DNA of 64,000 nt from CAYOHG01 sp964465125 (GTDB lineage Bacteria > Planctomycetota > Phycisphaerae > UBA1845 > Fen-1342), in contig CAYXIO010000006.1 in assembly GCA_964465125.1 (NCBI GenBank), forward strand, positions 1 through 64,000. The letters are read 5' to 3'. The stretch's first letter is position 1. The number at the start of each line of letters is the position of its first letter. The position numbers were made by a program, and so were the translations under genes. Below, piece by piece: positions 25,985 through 34,693 of the stretch. Under the pieces are notes generated by a model that saw nothing but the letters and a program-made list of their open reading frames with translations, was not told the DNA's origin and ran no database searches.

Positions 25985-26192
25985 CATCGTCATTCCGAGC
26001 GCAGCCAGGAATCTACCCGCTGCCGTCGGTGCGGGCCGCCACGCGCGGCGGATCGGACTTGTCACACCAGCGACATTCCTCGTCGCTGCGCTCCTCGGAA
26101 TGTCGGCCCTGCGTGTTCCTCGGAATGACGGTCCTGCGTGTTCCTCGGAATGACGGTCCAGTGCGCTCGTCGGAATGACGACCCAGCGCGGT
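25985..26192. repeat. Dispersed-type repeat cluster with four 25-bp tandem units
   Basis: Four tandem 25-bp units (26093-26117, 26118-26142, 26143-26167, 26168-26192) share the core TCGGAATGacgg. Units 2 and 3 differ only near their ends. Upstream, CATTCCGAGCGCAGCCAGGA (from about 25991) is a near inverted match to the segment at 26074-26102. The whole 309-bp spacer between pfkA and uvrA (25949-26257) holds no gene. A TATACT at 26192-26197 could be a uvrA -10 box. Confidence 0.7.
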
Positions 26193-26257
26193 ATACTGGA
26201 CCTTTGCGCCAATCCGCGAATCTCCGGCCGCGTGGCGCCGGCCCCGGAGGACGGCCG

Positions 26258-29095
26258 TTGGAGCGACGCTGCATTCGGGTCGTGGGGGCCCGTCAGCACA
26301 ACCTGCAGAACGTCGACGTCGAGATTCCGCGCGATTGCCTGGTCGTCATCACCGGGCTGAGCGGGTCCGGCAAGAGCACGCTCGCGTTCGATACGATCTA
26401 CGCCGAGGGCCAGCGGAAATACGTCGAGTCGCTCTCGGTGCACGCCCGGGCCTTTCTGGAGCAGGTGGGCAAGCCCGACGTCGAGCGGATCGAGGGCCTG
26501 CCCCCGACGCTGGCGATTGAGCAGTTCGCCGCCGCCCCCAACCCGCGCTCGACCGTCGCGACCACCACCGAGCTGTACGACTTCTTCCGCCTGCTTTTCG
26601 CGCGCGTCGGCGAGCCGCACTGCCCGACCTGCGGCGAGCGGCTCTATCGCCGAACGGCCGTCCAGATCGTCGACCAGGTGCTGGCGTATCCGCCCGATAC
26701 GCGCGTCATGATCCTGGCGCCGCTGGCGCTGGGAGACGAGCCGGCGGTGACGCTCCGCCGCATCCAGCGCGACGGCTACGTGCGTGCCCGCATCGACCGG
26801 CGCGTGCTCGAGCTGGCCGAGGTGCCGGGCAACCTGCTTTCGCGCGTGCGCTCGCTGGATGTCGTGGTCGACCGGCTGATCGTCAAGCCCGACGTTCGCC
26901 GCCGGCTGGCCGACGCGGTCGAAACCTCCCTCGGCGTCGGCGAGGGCCTGGTGATCGTTTCGCGTGCCGACGCGAACGGAGCGCCGGCGAGCGCCAACGA
27001 CGCCCGCCGCTGGATCGACGAGGTCTTCAGCGAACGCCACGCCTGCACGCGTTGCGGCATCGAAGTGCCCGAGCTGGCACCGCGCCTGTTCAGCTTCAAC
27101 TCGCCGTACGGGGCGTGCACGTCCTGCGGCGGCCTGGGGACGGTGCTGCGTTTCGATCATGAGCTGGTCATCGCAGATGAGAATCTCCCGCTGGCGGGCG
27201 GCGCCATTGCGCCGTGGTCGCGGGTCAACAAGCGCCTCGGCGCAACCTATCAAGCGATGGCCCGCAAGTTGTGCGAGGTCTTCGGCGTCAAGCCGCAAAC
27301 GCCGTACCGCGAGCTGCCCGAGCCGCTGCGCCAGCTTGTAATGAACGGCAGCACGCCGCGGGACAAGGAGCGCTTCGGCGTGGAGTTCGAGGGGGTGCTT
27401 CCCAACCTCGAGCGGCGGCTGAAGGCGGCCGGTGCCGACGGTCCGCGCAGCGAGCTGGCCGCGTATCAATCCGAGCAGATCTGCGTCGAGTGCCGCGGGG
27501 CCCGGCTGCGCCCCGAAGCTCGAGCGGTGAAAGTCGGCGGCTGCTCGATTCATGAGTGCACGCGGCTGTCGATCGCGCACGCGGTCGGCTGGTTCGAATC
27601 GCTGCGCTTCGAGAAGGAGGCCGTGCGCATCGCCGACCCGATCGTCAGCGAAATCCGCCGGCGGCTGCGCTTCATGTTCGAGGTCGGGCTCGGCTACCTG
27701 ACGCTCGACCGGGCCAGCGCGACGCTCTCTGGCGGCGAGGCCCAACGCATCCGGCTGGCCACGCAGCTCGGCAGCGGGCTGGTCGGCGTCTGCTACGTGC
27801 TCGACGAGCCGACCATCGGGCTGCACCAGCGCGACAACGAGCGGCTGCTGGCGGCCATCCGCCGGCTGGTCGACATCGGCAACAGCGCGATCGTGGTTGA
27901 GCACGACGAGGACGTGATTCGCGCCGCCGATCACCTGATCGACATGGGTCCGGGCGCGGGCCTGCACGGCGGCAAGGTGATCGCGCAGGGTCCGGTGGAC
28001 GAGGTGCTGGCGAATCCGGCCTCGATCACGGGCAAGTACCTCTCGCGCGAGTATCGCATTCAGCTTCCCGAGCAGCGCCGCACCGCGAAGCGCTCGGAGT
28101 TCATCCGGGTGATCGGGGCGCGCCAGAACAATCTCAAGAGCCTCGACGTGACGATTCCGCTGGGGCTGCTGGTGGCGGTCACGGGGGTCAGCGGCAGCGG
28201 CAAGAGCTCGCTGATCTCGCAGACGCTACTGCCCGCGCTGCGGCGCCGGCTGCACAAGTCGCGCGAGCCGGTCGGCGCGTTCGAGCGGCTGGTCGGGGCC
28301 AATCGCGTCGACAAGGTGATCGAGATCGACCAGACGCCGATCGGCCGCTCGCCGCGCAGCAATCCGGCGACCTACACTGGCGTCTTCGACGAGATTCGCG
28401 AGCTCTACGCCAAGACGAATGAGGCCCGCATCCGCGGGTACGCCGCCAGCCGCTTCAGCTTCAACGCGCGCGGCGGGCGTTGCGAGGCGTGCCAGGGGCA
28501 GGGCACGGTGCGGATCGAGATGCACTTCCTGCCTGACGTCTACGTTGAGTGCAGCGAATGCAAGGGTTCGCGCTACAACCGCGAGACGCTCGACGTTCGC
28601 TACCGCGGCAAGACGATCGCCGACGTGCTCGATCTGCGCGTCGAGGACGCGCTGACCCTCTTCGACAACTTTCCGAAGATTCGCGCCGGCGTGCAGGCGC
28701 TCGCCGACGTCGGGCTCGGCTACATCCGCGTCGGGCAGCCTTCCAACACGCTCTCCGGCGGCGAAGCGCAGCGCGTCAAGCTGGCCGCCGAGCTCTCCAA
28801 GCCGTCCACCGGGCACACGCTCTACGTGCTCGACGAGCCCACCACCGGGCTGCACTTCGCCGACATCGACCGGCTGCTGACGGTGCTGGCGCGCCTGGTC
28901 GACATGGGCAATACCGTGCTTGTGGTCGAGCACAATCTCGATGTGATCAAGACCGCCGACTGGGTGGTCGATCTCGGGCCCGAGGGAGGCGACGCAGGCG
29001 GGCAAATCATCGCCGAGGGAACGCCCGAGGAGGTCGCCGCAAACTCCGCCAGCCACACGGGCCGCTACCTGGCCGCGAAGCTGGCGCAGGGCTGA
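26258..29095 (+). CDS. uvrA: Excinuclease ABC subunit A
   Basis: This 945-residue DNA-damage sensor of nucleotide excision repair is normal length. It has two ABC ATPase halves with Walker A GLSGSGKST and GVSGSGKSS, signature motifs LSGGEAQR in both halves, and zinc-binding Cys pairs (CPTCGE, CTRC...CTSCGG, CEACQGQG...CSECKGSRY). I chose the TTG at 26258 (ERRCIRVVGARQHNL...) because GGAGG lies seven bases before it and UvrA proteins begin at this point. An ATG 120 bases upstream is in frame but falls in the repeat cluster. Confidence 0.94.
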   Translation: MERRCIRVVGARQHNLQNVDVEIPRDCLVVITGLSGSGKSTLAFDTIYAEGQRKYVESLSVHARAFLEQVGKPDVERIEGLPPTLAIEQFAAAPNPRSTVATTTELYDFFRLLFARVGEPHCPTCGERLYRRTAVQIVDQVLAYPPDTRVMILAPLALGDEPAVTLRRIQRDGYVRARIDRRVLELAEVPGNLLSRVRSLDVVVDRLIVKPDVRRRLADAVETSLGVGEGLVIVSRADANGAPASANDARRWIDEVFSERHACTRCGIEVPELAPRLFSFNSPYGACTSCGGLGTVLRFDHELVIADENLPLAGGAIAPWSRVNKRLGATYQAMARKLCEVFGVKPQTPYRELPEPLRQLVMNGSTPRDKERFGVEFEGVLPNLERRLKAAGADGPRSELAAYQSEQICVECRGARLRPEARAVKVGGCSIHECTRLSIAHAVGWFESLRFEKEAVRIADPIVSEIRRRLRFMFEVGLGYLTLDRASATLSGGEAQRIRLATQLGSGLVGVCYVLDEPTIGLHQRDNERLLAAIRRLVDIGNSAIVVEHDEDVIRAADHLIDMGPGAGLHGGKVIAQGPVDEVLANPASITGKYLSREYRIQLPEQRRTAKRSEFIRVIGARQNNLKSLDVTIPLGLLVAVTGVSGSGKSSLISQTLLPALRRRLHKSREPVGAFERLVGANRVDKVIEIDQTPIGRSPRSNPATYTGVFDEIRELYAKTNEARIRGYAASRFSFNARGGRCEACQGQGTVRIEMHFLPDVYVECSECKGSRYNRETLDVRYRGKTIADVLDLRVEDALTLFDNFPKIRAGVQALADVGLGYIRVGQPSNTLSGGEAQRVKLAAELSKPSTGHTLYVLDEPTTGLHFADIDRLLTVLARLVDMGNTVLVVEHNLDVIKTADWVVDLGPEGGDAGGQIIAEGTPEEVAANSASHTGRYLAAKLAQG

Positions 29096-29165
29096 AGCCT
29101 GTTCGGCGGCAGGCGGGAATGGCGCCCCAGCCGGACGAGCCTTGGGCCAACCCGCTCGTGCAACA

Positions 29166-29209
29166 CGAGCGTCCCGCGCGCGCCGCAGTTGGCACGCCCG
29201 GGACGCTCG
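29166..29209. terminator. Bidirectional hairpin between convergent uvrA and ferredoxin genes
   Basis: CGAGCGTCCCG (29166-29176) pairs perfectly with CGGGACGCTCG (29199-29209) across a 22-base loop. It lies between the stop codons of uvrA (29095) and the ferredoxin gene (29231). No long U-tract is present on either side. Confidence 0.5.
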
Positions 29210-29230
29210 CGGTCACGATCGCTGCAAGCG

Positions 29231-29584
29231 CTACGCGTTGCGCGGTTCGCTGACGTTCAGACCCTTGCCCTTCTCGTCCGACTGGATGTCGGCGAGGCTC
29301 TTCGCGCCGGGCAGCGGCTCGCGCTTCTCGCTGATCTGCTTGCCGGCCGAAAAGAGCTCGCGGTTCTTGTCTTTCCAGACCTTGTAGGGCTCGGGCAGCT
29401 CCTCGTCCTCGTAGATCGCATGGATCGGGCATTCCGGTACGCAGAGCTGGCAGTCGATGCACGTGTCGGGGTCGATCACGAGCATCTTCGGATTCTCAAT
29501 CTCGTAGAAGCAGTCGACCGGGCAGACCGTGCAGCAGTCCGTGTACTTGCAGTCGACGCATCTTCCGGTCACGACGTGCGGCAT
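29231..29584 (-). CDS. fdxA: 7Fe ferredoxin, FdxA type
   Basis: This 117-residue electron carrier has two Fe-S clusters. The N-terminal Cys pattern CVDCKYTDCCTVCPVDCF (Cys9, 12, 17, 18, 21, 25) and the second cluster CIDCQLCVPECP (Cys42, 45, 48, 52) are those of [3Fe-4S]/[4Fe-4S] ferredoxins of the FdxA family. The C-terminal 50 residues are a charged tail common in this family. AGGAG eight bases before the ATG at 29584 supports the start. It is convergent with uvrA. Confidence 0.92.
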   Translation of the reverse strand: MPHVVTGRCVDCKYTDCCTVCPVDCFYEIENPKMLVIDPDTCIDCQLCVPECPIHAIYEDEELPEPYKVWKDKNRELFSAGKQISEKREPLPGAKSLADIQSDEKGKGLNVSEPRNA

Positions 29585-29938
29585 GAGCTTCTCCTGTCCA
29601 GCGGTTGCCGGGATTCCCGGTTCCCCGTCGGTGGATTCCAAACGGCTTCGGATTCGCGCAGGCGCCCGCGGAGACCACGCGGCGATGCATCCGCCCGGCG
29701 CGATGGCCGCATTCTACGCGCGAGAGCCGCCGCGTACAGTGCTTGTGACCCGAGCTTGGGCCCGATTCCGTTGCGATGACGATCGCGCGGGTTCCGGCCG
29801 ATCGAACGACACCCGGCGGCTGATTCTCCGGCGCGGTCGAGTCGTCGGCCGGATCGCTCCGTCGTGCGGCGGTGATAACCCCGGCGGACCTGGGCGTTTC
29901 AGTCTTTTCGACCTTTCAGATTCCGCTGCGCAGCCCGG
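29585..29938. other. Intergenic region between divergent fdxA and mqnA
   Basis: No gene is visible. On the minus strand TAGAAT (29716-29711) could be a distant fdxA -10 box. The plus-strand end of the region carries the mqnA promoter. Confidence 0.4.
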
Positions 29939-29968
29939 TTGGTTGGCGCCGCCGAGTCGCCCTATACT
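29939..29968 (+). promoter_or_regulatory. Sigma-70 promoter of mqnA
   Basis: TTGGTT (29939-29944), 18 bases, TATACT (29963-29968). It lies 20 bases before the GTG start, giving a short leader that still contains the GAAGGGG ribosome site. Confidence 0.5.
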
Positions 29969-29987
29969 CGCGGCATTCGGAAGGGGT

Positions 29988-30923
29988 GTGAGCTTGCTGT
30001 GCCTGGGTGTCGTTTCGTTCCTGAATTCGCGGCCTCTGGTCGCCGGGCTGGTGGACCGAGCCGATCTTTCGCTGGTCTACGACGTGCCGGCGCGGCTGGC
30101 CGAGCGGCTCGACGCCGGCGCGGTCGACGTGGCGCTGCTGCCGATCATCGACATCATCCGTTCGGCCGGCCGCTGGCCTGTCGTCTCCGACGCCTGCATC
30201 GGCTGCGACGGCGAGACGATGACCGTTCGCGTCTTCGCCCAGTGCCCGCCCGATCGCGTGCGCAGGCTGGCCGTCGATGCCGACTCGCACACGTCGGTGG
30301 CTCTGGCACGCGTGCTGTGGCATGAGCTCTACAACCGCGAGCTCGACCTGGCGCCGCTCGATGCCCGCCAGGACGCGCTCGACGAGCACGAGGCCGTGCT
30401 GCTGATCGGCGACAAGGTGGTCGACCCGCGCCGCAGCGGATTCGCTTACGAAGTCGACCTCGGCGGGGCCTGGCGCCAGCTCACCGGCCTGCCGTTCGTC
30501 TTTGCCGCGTGGGCGGCCGGGAGCGGCAAGAACAGCGAATGGCGAATCGCGAATAGCGAATGGACGGGTGCGCGACGCGAGGATCGCTCGGCCGCTCCGG
30601 CGGGCGACTTGCCGGACGATGCAGCGAGCGATGCGCCGAGCGCCGGTTTACTGACTCGCTACTCGCTCCTCGAGCTTCTGAACTCATCTCGCGACCTCGG
30701 CGTGTCGCGGGCCGCCGAGATCGCCGAGCGCGAAGGGCCCGCGCACGGCTGGCCGGTGCCGCTGGCGCTGCGCTACCTGACGCGCTGCCTGAAGTTCCGC
30801 ATGGACGCGCGCTACCTGGAGGGCGCCAACCTCTTCGCGCGGCTGTGCGCAGAGATGGAGCTCGTGCCGCGCGACGCGGAGATCGCCTGGGACGAAGCGC
30901 TGTCGTCCGCCGTCATCCGCTGA
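29988..30923 (+). CDS. mqnA: Chorismate dehydratase of the futalosine menaquinone pathway, with inserted segment
   Basis: This 311-residue protein makes 3-enolpyruvoyl-benzoate from chorismate, the first step of the futalosine route. MqnA motifs are present: the N-terminal SFLNSRPL, DVALLPIIDI, VDADSHTSVALARVL and VLLIGDKVVD. The conserved LPFVFAAWA strand is followed by an unusual inserted segment of about 49 residues (30525-30670, containing RIANSEW) before the normal C-terminal helices resume at LLELLNS. The start is GTG with GAAGGGG before it; an in-frame TTG is two codons later. It is 59 bases from mqnC, probably one operon. Confidence 0.88.
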   Translation: MSLLCLGVVSFLNSRPLVAGLVDRADLSLVYDVPARLAERLDAGAVDVALLPIIDIIRSAGRWPVVSDACIGCDGETMTVRVFAQCPPDRVRRLAVDADSHTSVALARVLWHELYNRELDLAPLDARQDALDEHEAVLLIGDKVVDPRRSGFAYEVDLGGAWRQLTGLPFVFAAWAAGSGKNSEWRIANSEWTGARREDRSAAPAGDLPDDAASDAPSAGLLTRYSLLELLNSSRDLGVSRAAEIAEREGPAHGWPVPLALRYLTRCLKFRMDARYLEGANLFARLCAEMELVPRDAEIAWDEALSSAVIR

Positions 30924-30982
30924 ATGAGCGTTCGCGGGCGCGGCGGCGCTGGCCGTACCACTCGCGTGCCTGTAATGGTGCC

Positions 30983-32296
30983 ATGATGCTGACCGCCGAA
31001 CGCACGACAACCGCGCCGACCCGCATTTCCGACGCCGACGCGCTGGCGATGTACCGTGAGCTGTCGATTCACGAGCTCGGCCGGCTGGCTTTCGCCCGGC
31101 TTCAGCAGATGCACCCCGAGCCGTACCGCACCTACGTCGTCGACCGCAACATCAACTACTCCAACGTCTGCACCGCGAAGTGCATCTTCTGCAACTTCAA
31201 GGCCGACCCCGGCGACGACGACGCCTACACGCTCTCCTTCGAGCAGATCGGCCGCAAGATCGAGGAGTTGCTGGAGATCGGCGGCACGCAGATCCTCATG
31301 CAAGGCGGGCTCGTGCCCGACGCCGATCACCTCACCGGCGACGGTCTGCCGTTCCAGTGGTATCTCGACCTGCTCGGCTTCATCCGCGGGAACTACCCCG
31401 GCATCCACATCCACGCCTTCAGCCCGCCGGAAATCTGGGCCTTCAGCCAGGTCTATCGCATGCCGCTGCGCGACGTGCTGCTGCGGCTGCGCGACGCGGG
31501 GCTGGCCACCATCCCCGGCGGCGGCGGCGAAATCCTGGTCGATCGCGTCCGCAGCAAGATCAGCCAGGGCAAGGCCCTCGCGCAGCAGTGGCTGACCGTC
31601 ATGCGCGAGGCGCACCAGGTCGGCATGAACACGTCCTGCACCATGATGATCGGCCACATCGAGACCATCGAGGAACGCATCGAGCACATGCGCCTGCTGC
31701 GCGATCTTCAGGATGAGACCGGCGGCTTCATCGCGTTCATCCACTGGCCGTTCCAGCCCGAGGGTACGCCGCTGGGGCGCTGGAAGCGGCTGACTGGCGA
31801 AGAGCGAATCGCGACGAGCGAAGGGCCGGCAGGTCAACCAGTCGGCGAGTCAACCGGTCGATGGGTTGGCAAGTCGGAAGGCGCGCAAGCGGCGGCGTTT
31901 CGACCTGATGACCCTGCGACTTTTCAACGGCTTGACCGTCCGATCCCCGACGGCAAGCACCTGCTGCTGGCCGATGCGCACGAGTATCTGGTGATGCTGG
32001 CGCTGGCCCGGCTGTATTTCGACAACATCCCCAACATCCAGAGCAGTTGGGTGACGATGGGACCGAAGATCGGGCAGATCGCGTTGCTGTACGGCGCCAA
32101 CGACATGGGCAGCGTGATGATGGAGGAAAACGTCGTCAGCCAGGCCGGCGCGTCGTATCGGCTCAGCGAGGACGAAATCTGCCGGCTGATCCGCGACGCC
32201 GGCTGGACCCCCCAGCAGCGCGACCAGTACTACAACCCGATCGATACGTCCGCGCGGCGGCGCCGCCAGGGCGCCGCGCTCACGGTGCTTCGCTGA
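30983..32296 (+). CDS. mqnC: Cyclic dehypoxanthine futalosine synthase (radical SAM), with inserted segment
   Basis: This 437-residue radical-SAM enzyme of menaquinone synthesis carries the [4Fe-4S] motif CTAKCIFC (Cys63, 67, 70) and typical MqnC sequences: GGTQILMQGG, HAFSPPEI, TIPGGGGEILV and the C-terminal DNIPNIQSSWVTMGPKIGQ with GANDMGSVMMEENVV. Between FQPEGTPLG and LADAHEYL is an extra segment of about 50 residues (31790-31950) beginning ERIATSEG, related to the insert in mqnA. The gene is longer than usual for MqnC because of it. The related enzyme MqnE is an alternative, but the C-terminal motifs favour MqnC. Confidence 0.88.
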   Translation: MMLTAERTTTAPTRISDADALAMYRELSIHELGRLAFARLQQMHPEPYRTYVVDRNINYSNVCTAKCIFCNFKADPGDDDAYTLSFEQIGRKIEELLEIGGTQILMQGGLVPDADHLTGDGLPFQWYLDLLGFIRGNYPGIHIHAFSPPEIWAFSQVYRMPLRDVLLRLRDAGLATIPGGGGEILVDRVRSKISQGKALAQQWLTVMREAHQVGMNTSCTMMIGHIETIEERIEHMRLLRDLQDETGGFIAFIHWPFQPEGTPLGRWKRLTGEERIATSEGPAGQPVGESTGRWVGKSEGAQAAAFRPDDPATFQRLDRPIPDGKHLLLADAHEYLVMLALARLYFDNIPNIQSSWVTMGPKIGQIALLYGANDMGSVMMEENVVSQAGASYRLSEDEICRLIRDAGWTPQQRDQYYNPIDTSARRRRQGAALTVLR

Positions 32297-32392
32297 GCGC
32301 GGCGAATCGGCTTTCAAGGGCGCAGGGCGCGGGGCGAGCGGCACACTCTGGCAGTTTTTGACGCAGGGTCGCGCGCGAGCGAAGCGCGGTCG

Positions 32393-33298
32393 TTACGGGC
32401 CCAGAACGAGATCCGCCGGTTCGATGAACCACATCCAGCGCTCGACTTCGCGGTCCTGAAGCGACTGCACCTCGCCGCTCGCGCCGTGGCGATAGTCGCT
32501 CGTTCCGTTCTGCCAGTATGCCCGCGATGAGGGCAACGCTTCTCCGTGACCGTCCACGGCCAGCGCGGGAAGCCGGTTGAGCGCGGGGTGCGCACCGGCG
32601 TTGTCGTGGCCCGGATCGGAGCTCTCCGGCTCGTTGACCAGCTCATAGCTGTAGCCGACGTATTCGCGCGTGGCGGCGTCTTCGGTGCCGTGACCTGGGT
32701 AGGCGTACAGGACGTTGTCGATCAACGCCAGCACTTCCGCTGGCCGCCGCACCGGTTCGATTCGCCGCCAGTCCGGACGGCCGTAGGGCTCCTCCCAGCC
32801 GGGCAGCGCGCTGTTGTCGATCGAAACGCTGCCGTCGAAGAGCGAGTGGCGCACGCTGCTGAACAACCACAGGTTGGGTGCGTGGTGCAGGATGCCCGCG
32901 TGAGTCCAGCGTTCGGCCGTGTCGCGCGAAGGGTCGATGTTCGGGCAACGCCAGATTCCCTCGGGCAAGCGCATGTTGAACTCGACCCGTTTTGCGAACG
33001 GCTCACCGAGGTACTCTGACAGCACCACGTTGATCAGCCGCACCGAGCTGACTCCCGGCCCCATCGTCCAGTCGTTCTGGGGCGGCAGCCGCCCCTGATG
33101 CTCCGTTACATAGCTGTGGACGATCTGACCCTGGCTGCGCAGGTTGGATTCGCATTGCAGCAGGCGGGCCTGCTCCCGCGCCAGCCGAAGCGCCGGCAGC
33201 AAGATCGCGATCAGCAGTGCGATGATCGCGACGACCGCCAGCAGTTCGATCAGCGTGAACGCCCGCACAGACGTCAATCTCTTCCGGTGAAGAGGCAT
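32393..33298 (-). CDS. Prepilin-type N-terminal methylation domain protein
   Basis: This 301-residue protein starts with a short basic leader and the prepilin motif FTLIELLAVVAIIALLIAIL, so it should be processed by prepilin peptidase and enter the type II secretion/pseudopilus system or the envelope. The rest (from residue 45) is the Planctomycetota/Lentisphaerae pattern of a pseudopilin-like secreted protein with CESNLRSQGQIVHSYV after the helix. No catalytic domain is recognised. I chose the ATG at 33298 because the leader begins there; the frame is open for 165 bases more. It is divergent from the small membrane protein at 33464. Confidence 0.8.
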   Translation of the reverse strand: MPLHRKRLTSVRAFTLIELLAVVAIIALLIAILLPALRLAREQARLLQCESNLRSQGQIVHSYVTEHQGRLPPQNDWTMGPGVSSVRLINVVLSEYLGEPFAKRVEFNMRLPEGIWRCPNIDPSRDTAERWTHAGILHHAPNLWLFSSVRHSLFDGSVSIDNSALPGWEEPYGRPDWRRIEPVRRPAEVLALIDNVLYAYPGHGTEDAATREYVGYSYELVNEPESSDPGHDNAGAHPALNRLPALAVDGHGEALPSSRAYWQNGTSDYRHGASGEVQSLQDREVERWMWFIEPADLVLGP

Positions 33299-33463
33299 GT
33301 GTTGCGCGGAACTGTACCGCTGCGGCCGTCCCGCCGACAACCGAAAACTCGGCCTGCGGCCGTGGTCGGTGTCCGCTACAATCGGGATGATCCAGGTCCG
33401 CATGCCGCCGCCGGTCGGCGACGGCGCGCCGTTGCGAGTCACACACGCATTGAGGAATCGCAC

Positions 33464-33631
33464 ATGGGCCGATTGGTCGCCATTCTCGTTGTGATCGCGC
33501 TGCTGGGCGCCGCCGCCTGGTACCTGGTGAGCAGCGGCGCGCTCGACGGACTCACCGGCCAGGGCGAGGCCACCGGCAATCTGAGGGTTGAGGAGAAGTA
33601 CGGCGTGACGACGGAGACGGCCGGGCCGTAG
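33464..33631 (+). CDS. Small membrane-anchored protein
   Basis: This 55-residue protein has one N-terminal hydrophobic helix (LVAILVVIALLGAAAWYLV) and a short polar tail (GQGEATGNLRVEEKYGVTT). GAGGAAT precedes the ATG. A TACAAT at about 33377 may be its -10 box. It has no recognised family and could be a chance ORF, but start signal and composition support it. Confidence 0.5.
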   Translation: MGRLVAILVVIALLGAAAWYLVSSGALDGLTGQGEATGNLRVEEKYGVTTETAGP

Positions 33632-33655
33632 GCCGCGGGCGGAGGAGCCCCGCCG

Positions 33656-33691
33656 AGATGTTTCAGACGTTTAATATTCACTGAAACATCT
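33656..33691. promoter_or_regulatory. AT-rich inverted repeat, candidate operator
   Basis: AGATGTTTCAG (33656-33666) and CTGAAACATCT (33681-33691) form a perfect 11-bp dyad with a 14-base AT-rich centre. A second overlapping dyad, TTCAGACGT/ACATCTGAA, shares the site. It lies 44 bases before the ATG at 33735 in otherwise GC-rich DNA, so a repressor or activator site is more likely than a terminator. Confidence 0.6.
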
Positions 33692-33734
33692 GAATGTATT
33701 GCACTTCTGCGCTCGTTCGCCCGAAACTGAGCGC

Positions 33735-34649
33735 ATGACTACTCCGCCCCTCGTCGCCGTCACCGGCGCGTTCGGCTACTCCGGCGGCGTCGTCGCCCGC
33801 AAGCTGCTGAACGCGTCCTATCGCGTACGCACGCTCACCAACTCGCCGCGCCCCGGGCACGAGTTATCTCGCCGAGTCGAGCTGCGCCCGCTGTGCTTCG
33901 ATCAGCCGGACCAGCTCGTCGAATCGTTGCGGGGCGTCGACACGCTTTTCAATACGTACTGGGTGCGCTTCAATCATCGCGGCTTCAGCTTCGCTGCGGC
34001 CGCGCGGAACACGCTGGCGCTGTTTGACGCGGCCCGAGCCGCCGGGGTCCGCCGCGTTGTGCACGTCAGCATCACGCAGCCCAGCGAGGATTCGCCCTTC
34101 GAGTACTTCCGCGGAAAAGCGCGGCTGGAGCGCGCCCTGCGTGAGAGCGGGCTGTCGCACGCGATTCTCCGGCCGGCGGTGCTCTTCGGCGGGGCGGACA
34201 TCCTGGTCAACAACATTGCCTGGATGCTGCGCCGGCTGCCGGTCTTCGGCGTGTTCGGCGACGGCCGCTACCGGGTGCAGCCGATCCACGTCGAGGACTT
34301 CGCCGAGCTGGCCGTGAACGCCGCCGAGCGCGAGGAAAATCTCACCCTCGATGCGGTCGGACCGGAGAAATTCTCGTATCGCGAGCTGGTCACGGCGATC
34401 GCGGAAGCGATCGGCGTGCGGCGGCCGATCGTGTCCTGCCCGAAGTGGGCGGGCTACGCGCTGGCCGTCGGGCTCGGCTATCTGCTTCGCGACGTCGTGC
34501 TCACGTGGGAGGAAGTCGGCGGCCTGATGGCGGACCTGCTGCACAGCAACGACTCGCCGGCCGGCTCGACCCGCTTGACGAGCTGGGCACGCGAGCACGC
34601 CGAGGAACTCGGCCTGTCATACGCAAGCGAATTAGCCCGGCGCCGCTGA
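33735..34649 (+). CDS. NAD(P)-binding NmrA/NDUFA9-like protein
   Basis: This 304-residue Rossmann protein of the atypical short-chain dehydrogenase type has a glycine motif VAVTGAFGYSGG at the N-terminus and the segment LFGGADILVNNIAWMLRRLPVFGVFGDG, then VQPIHVEDFAEL, all typical of NDUFA9/complex-I-assembly-like and NmrA-like proteins. Such proteins bind NAD(P)H; many lack the catalytic Tyr-Lys pair. The ATG at 33735 begins the Rossmann fold. The AT-rich dyad upstream suggests a dedicated regulator. Confidence 0.8.
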   Translation: MTTPPLVAVTGAFGYSGGVVARKLLNASYRVRTLTNSPRPGHELSRRVELRPLCFDQPDQLVESLRGVDTLFNTYWVRFNHRGFSFAAAARNTLALFDAARAAGVRRVVHVSITQPSEDSPFEYFRGKARLERALRESGLSHAILRPAVLFGGADILVNNIAWMLRRLPVFGVFGDGRYRVQPIHVEDFAELAVNAAEREENLTLDAVGPEKFSYRELVTAIAEAIGVRRPIVSCPKWAGYALAVGLGYLLRDVVLTWEEVGGLMADLLHSNDSPAGSTRLTSWAREHAEELGLSYASELARRR

Positions 34650-34693
34650 GGGTGAGTCTATGCCGGTCGATGGGCGGCCGCGGCCGCGCCGGT

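Noticed and set aside
26093..26192. CRISPR array
   Set aside because: The 25-bp units are directly tandem without spacers and no cas genes are near.
24794..27967. Minus-strand open frame of 1057 codons opposite pfkA and uvrA
   Set aside because: It spans two unrelated genes and a repeat-rich spacer, which no real gene would do.
32393..33298. Mobile element or phage gene
   Set aside because: The N-terminal FTLIELL helix shows it is a prepilin-like secreted protein, not a mobile gene.
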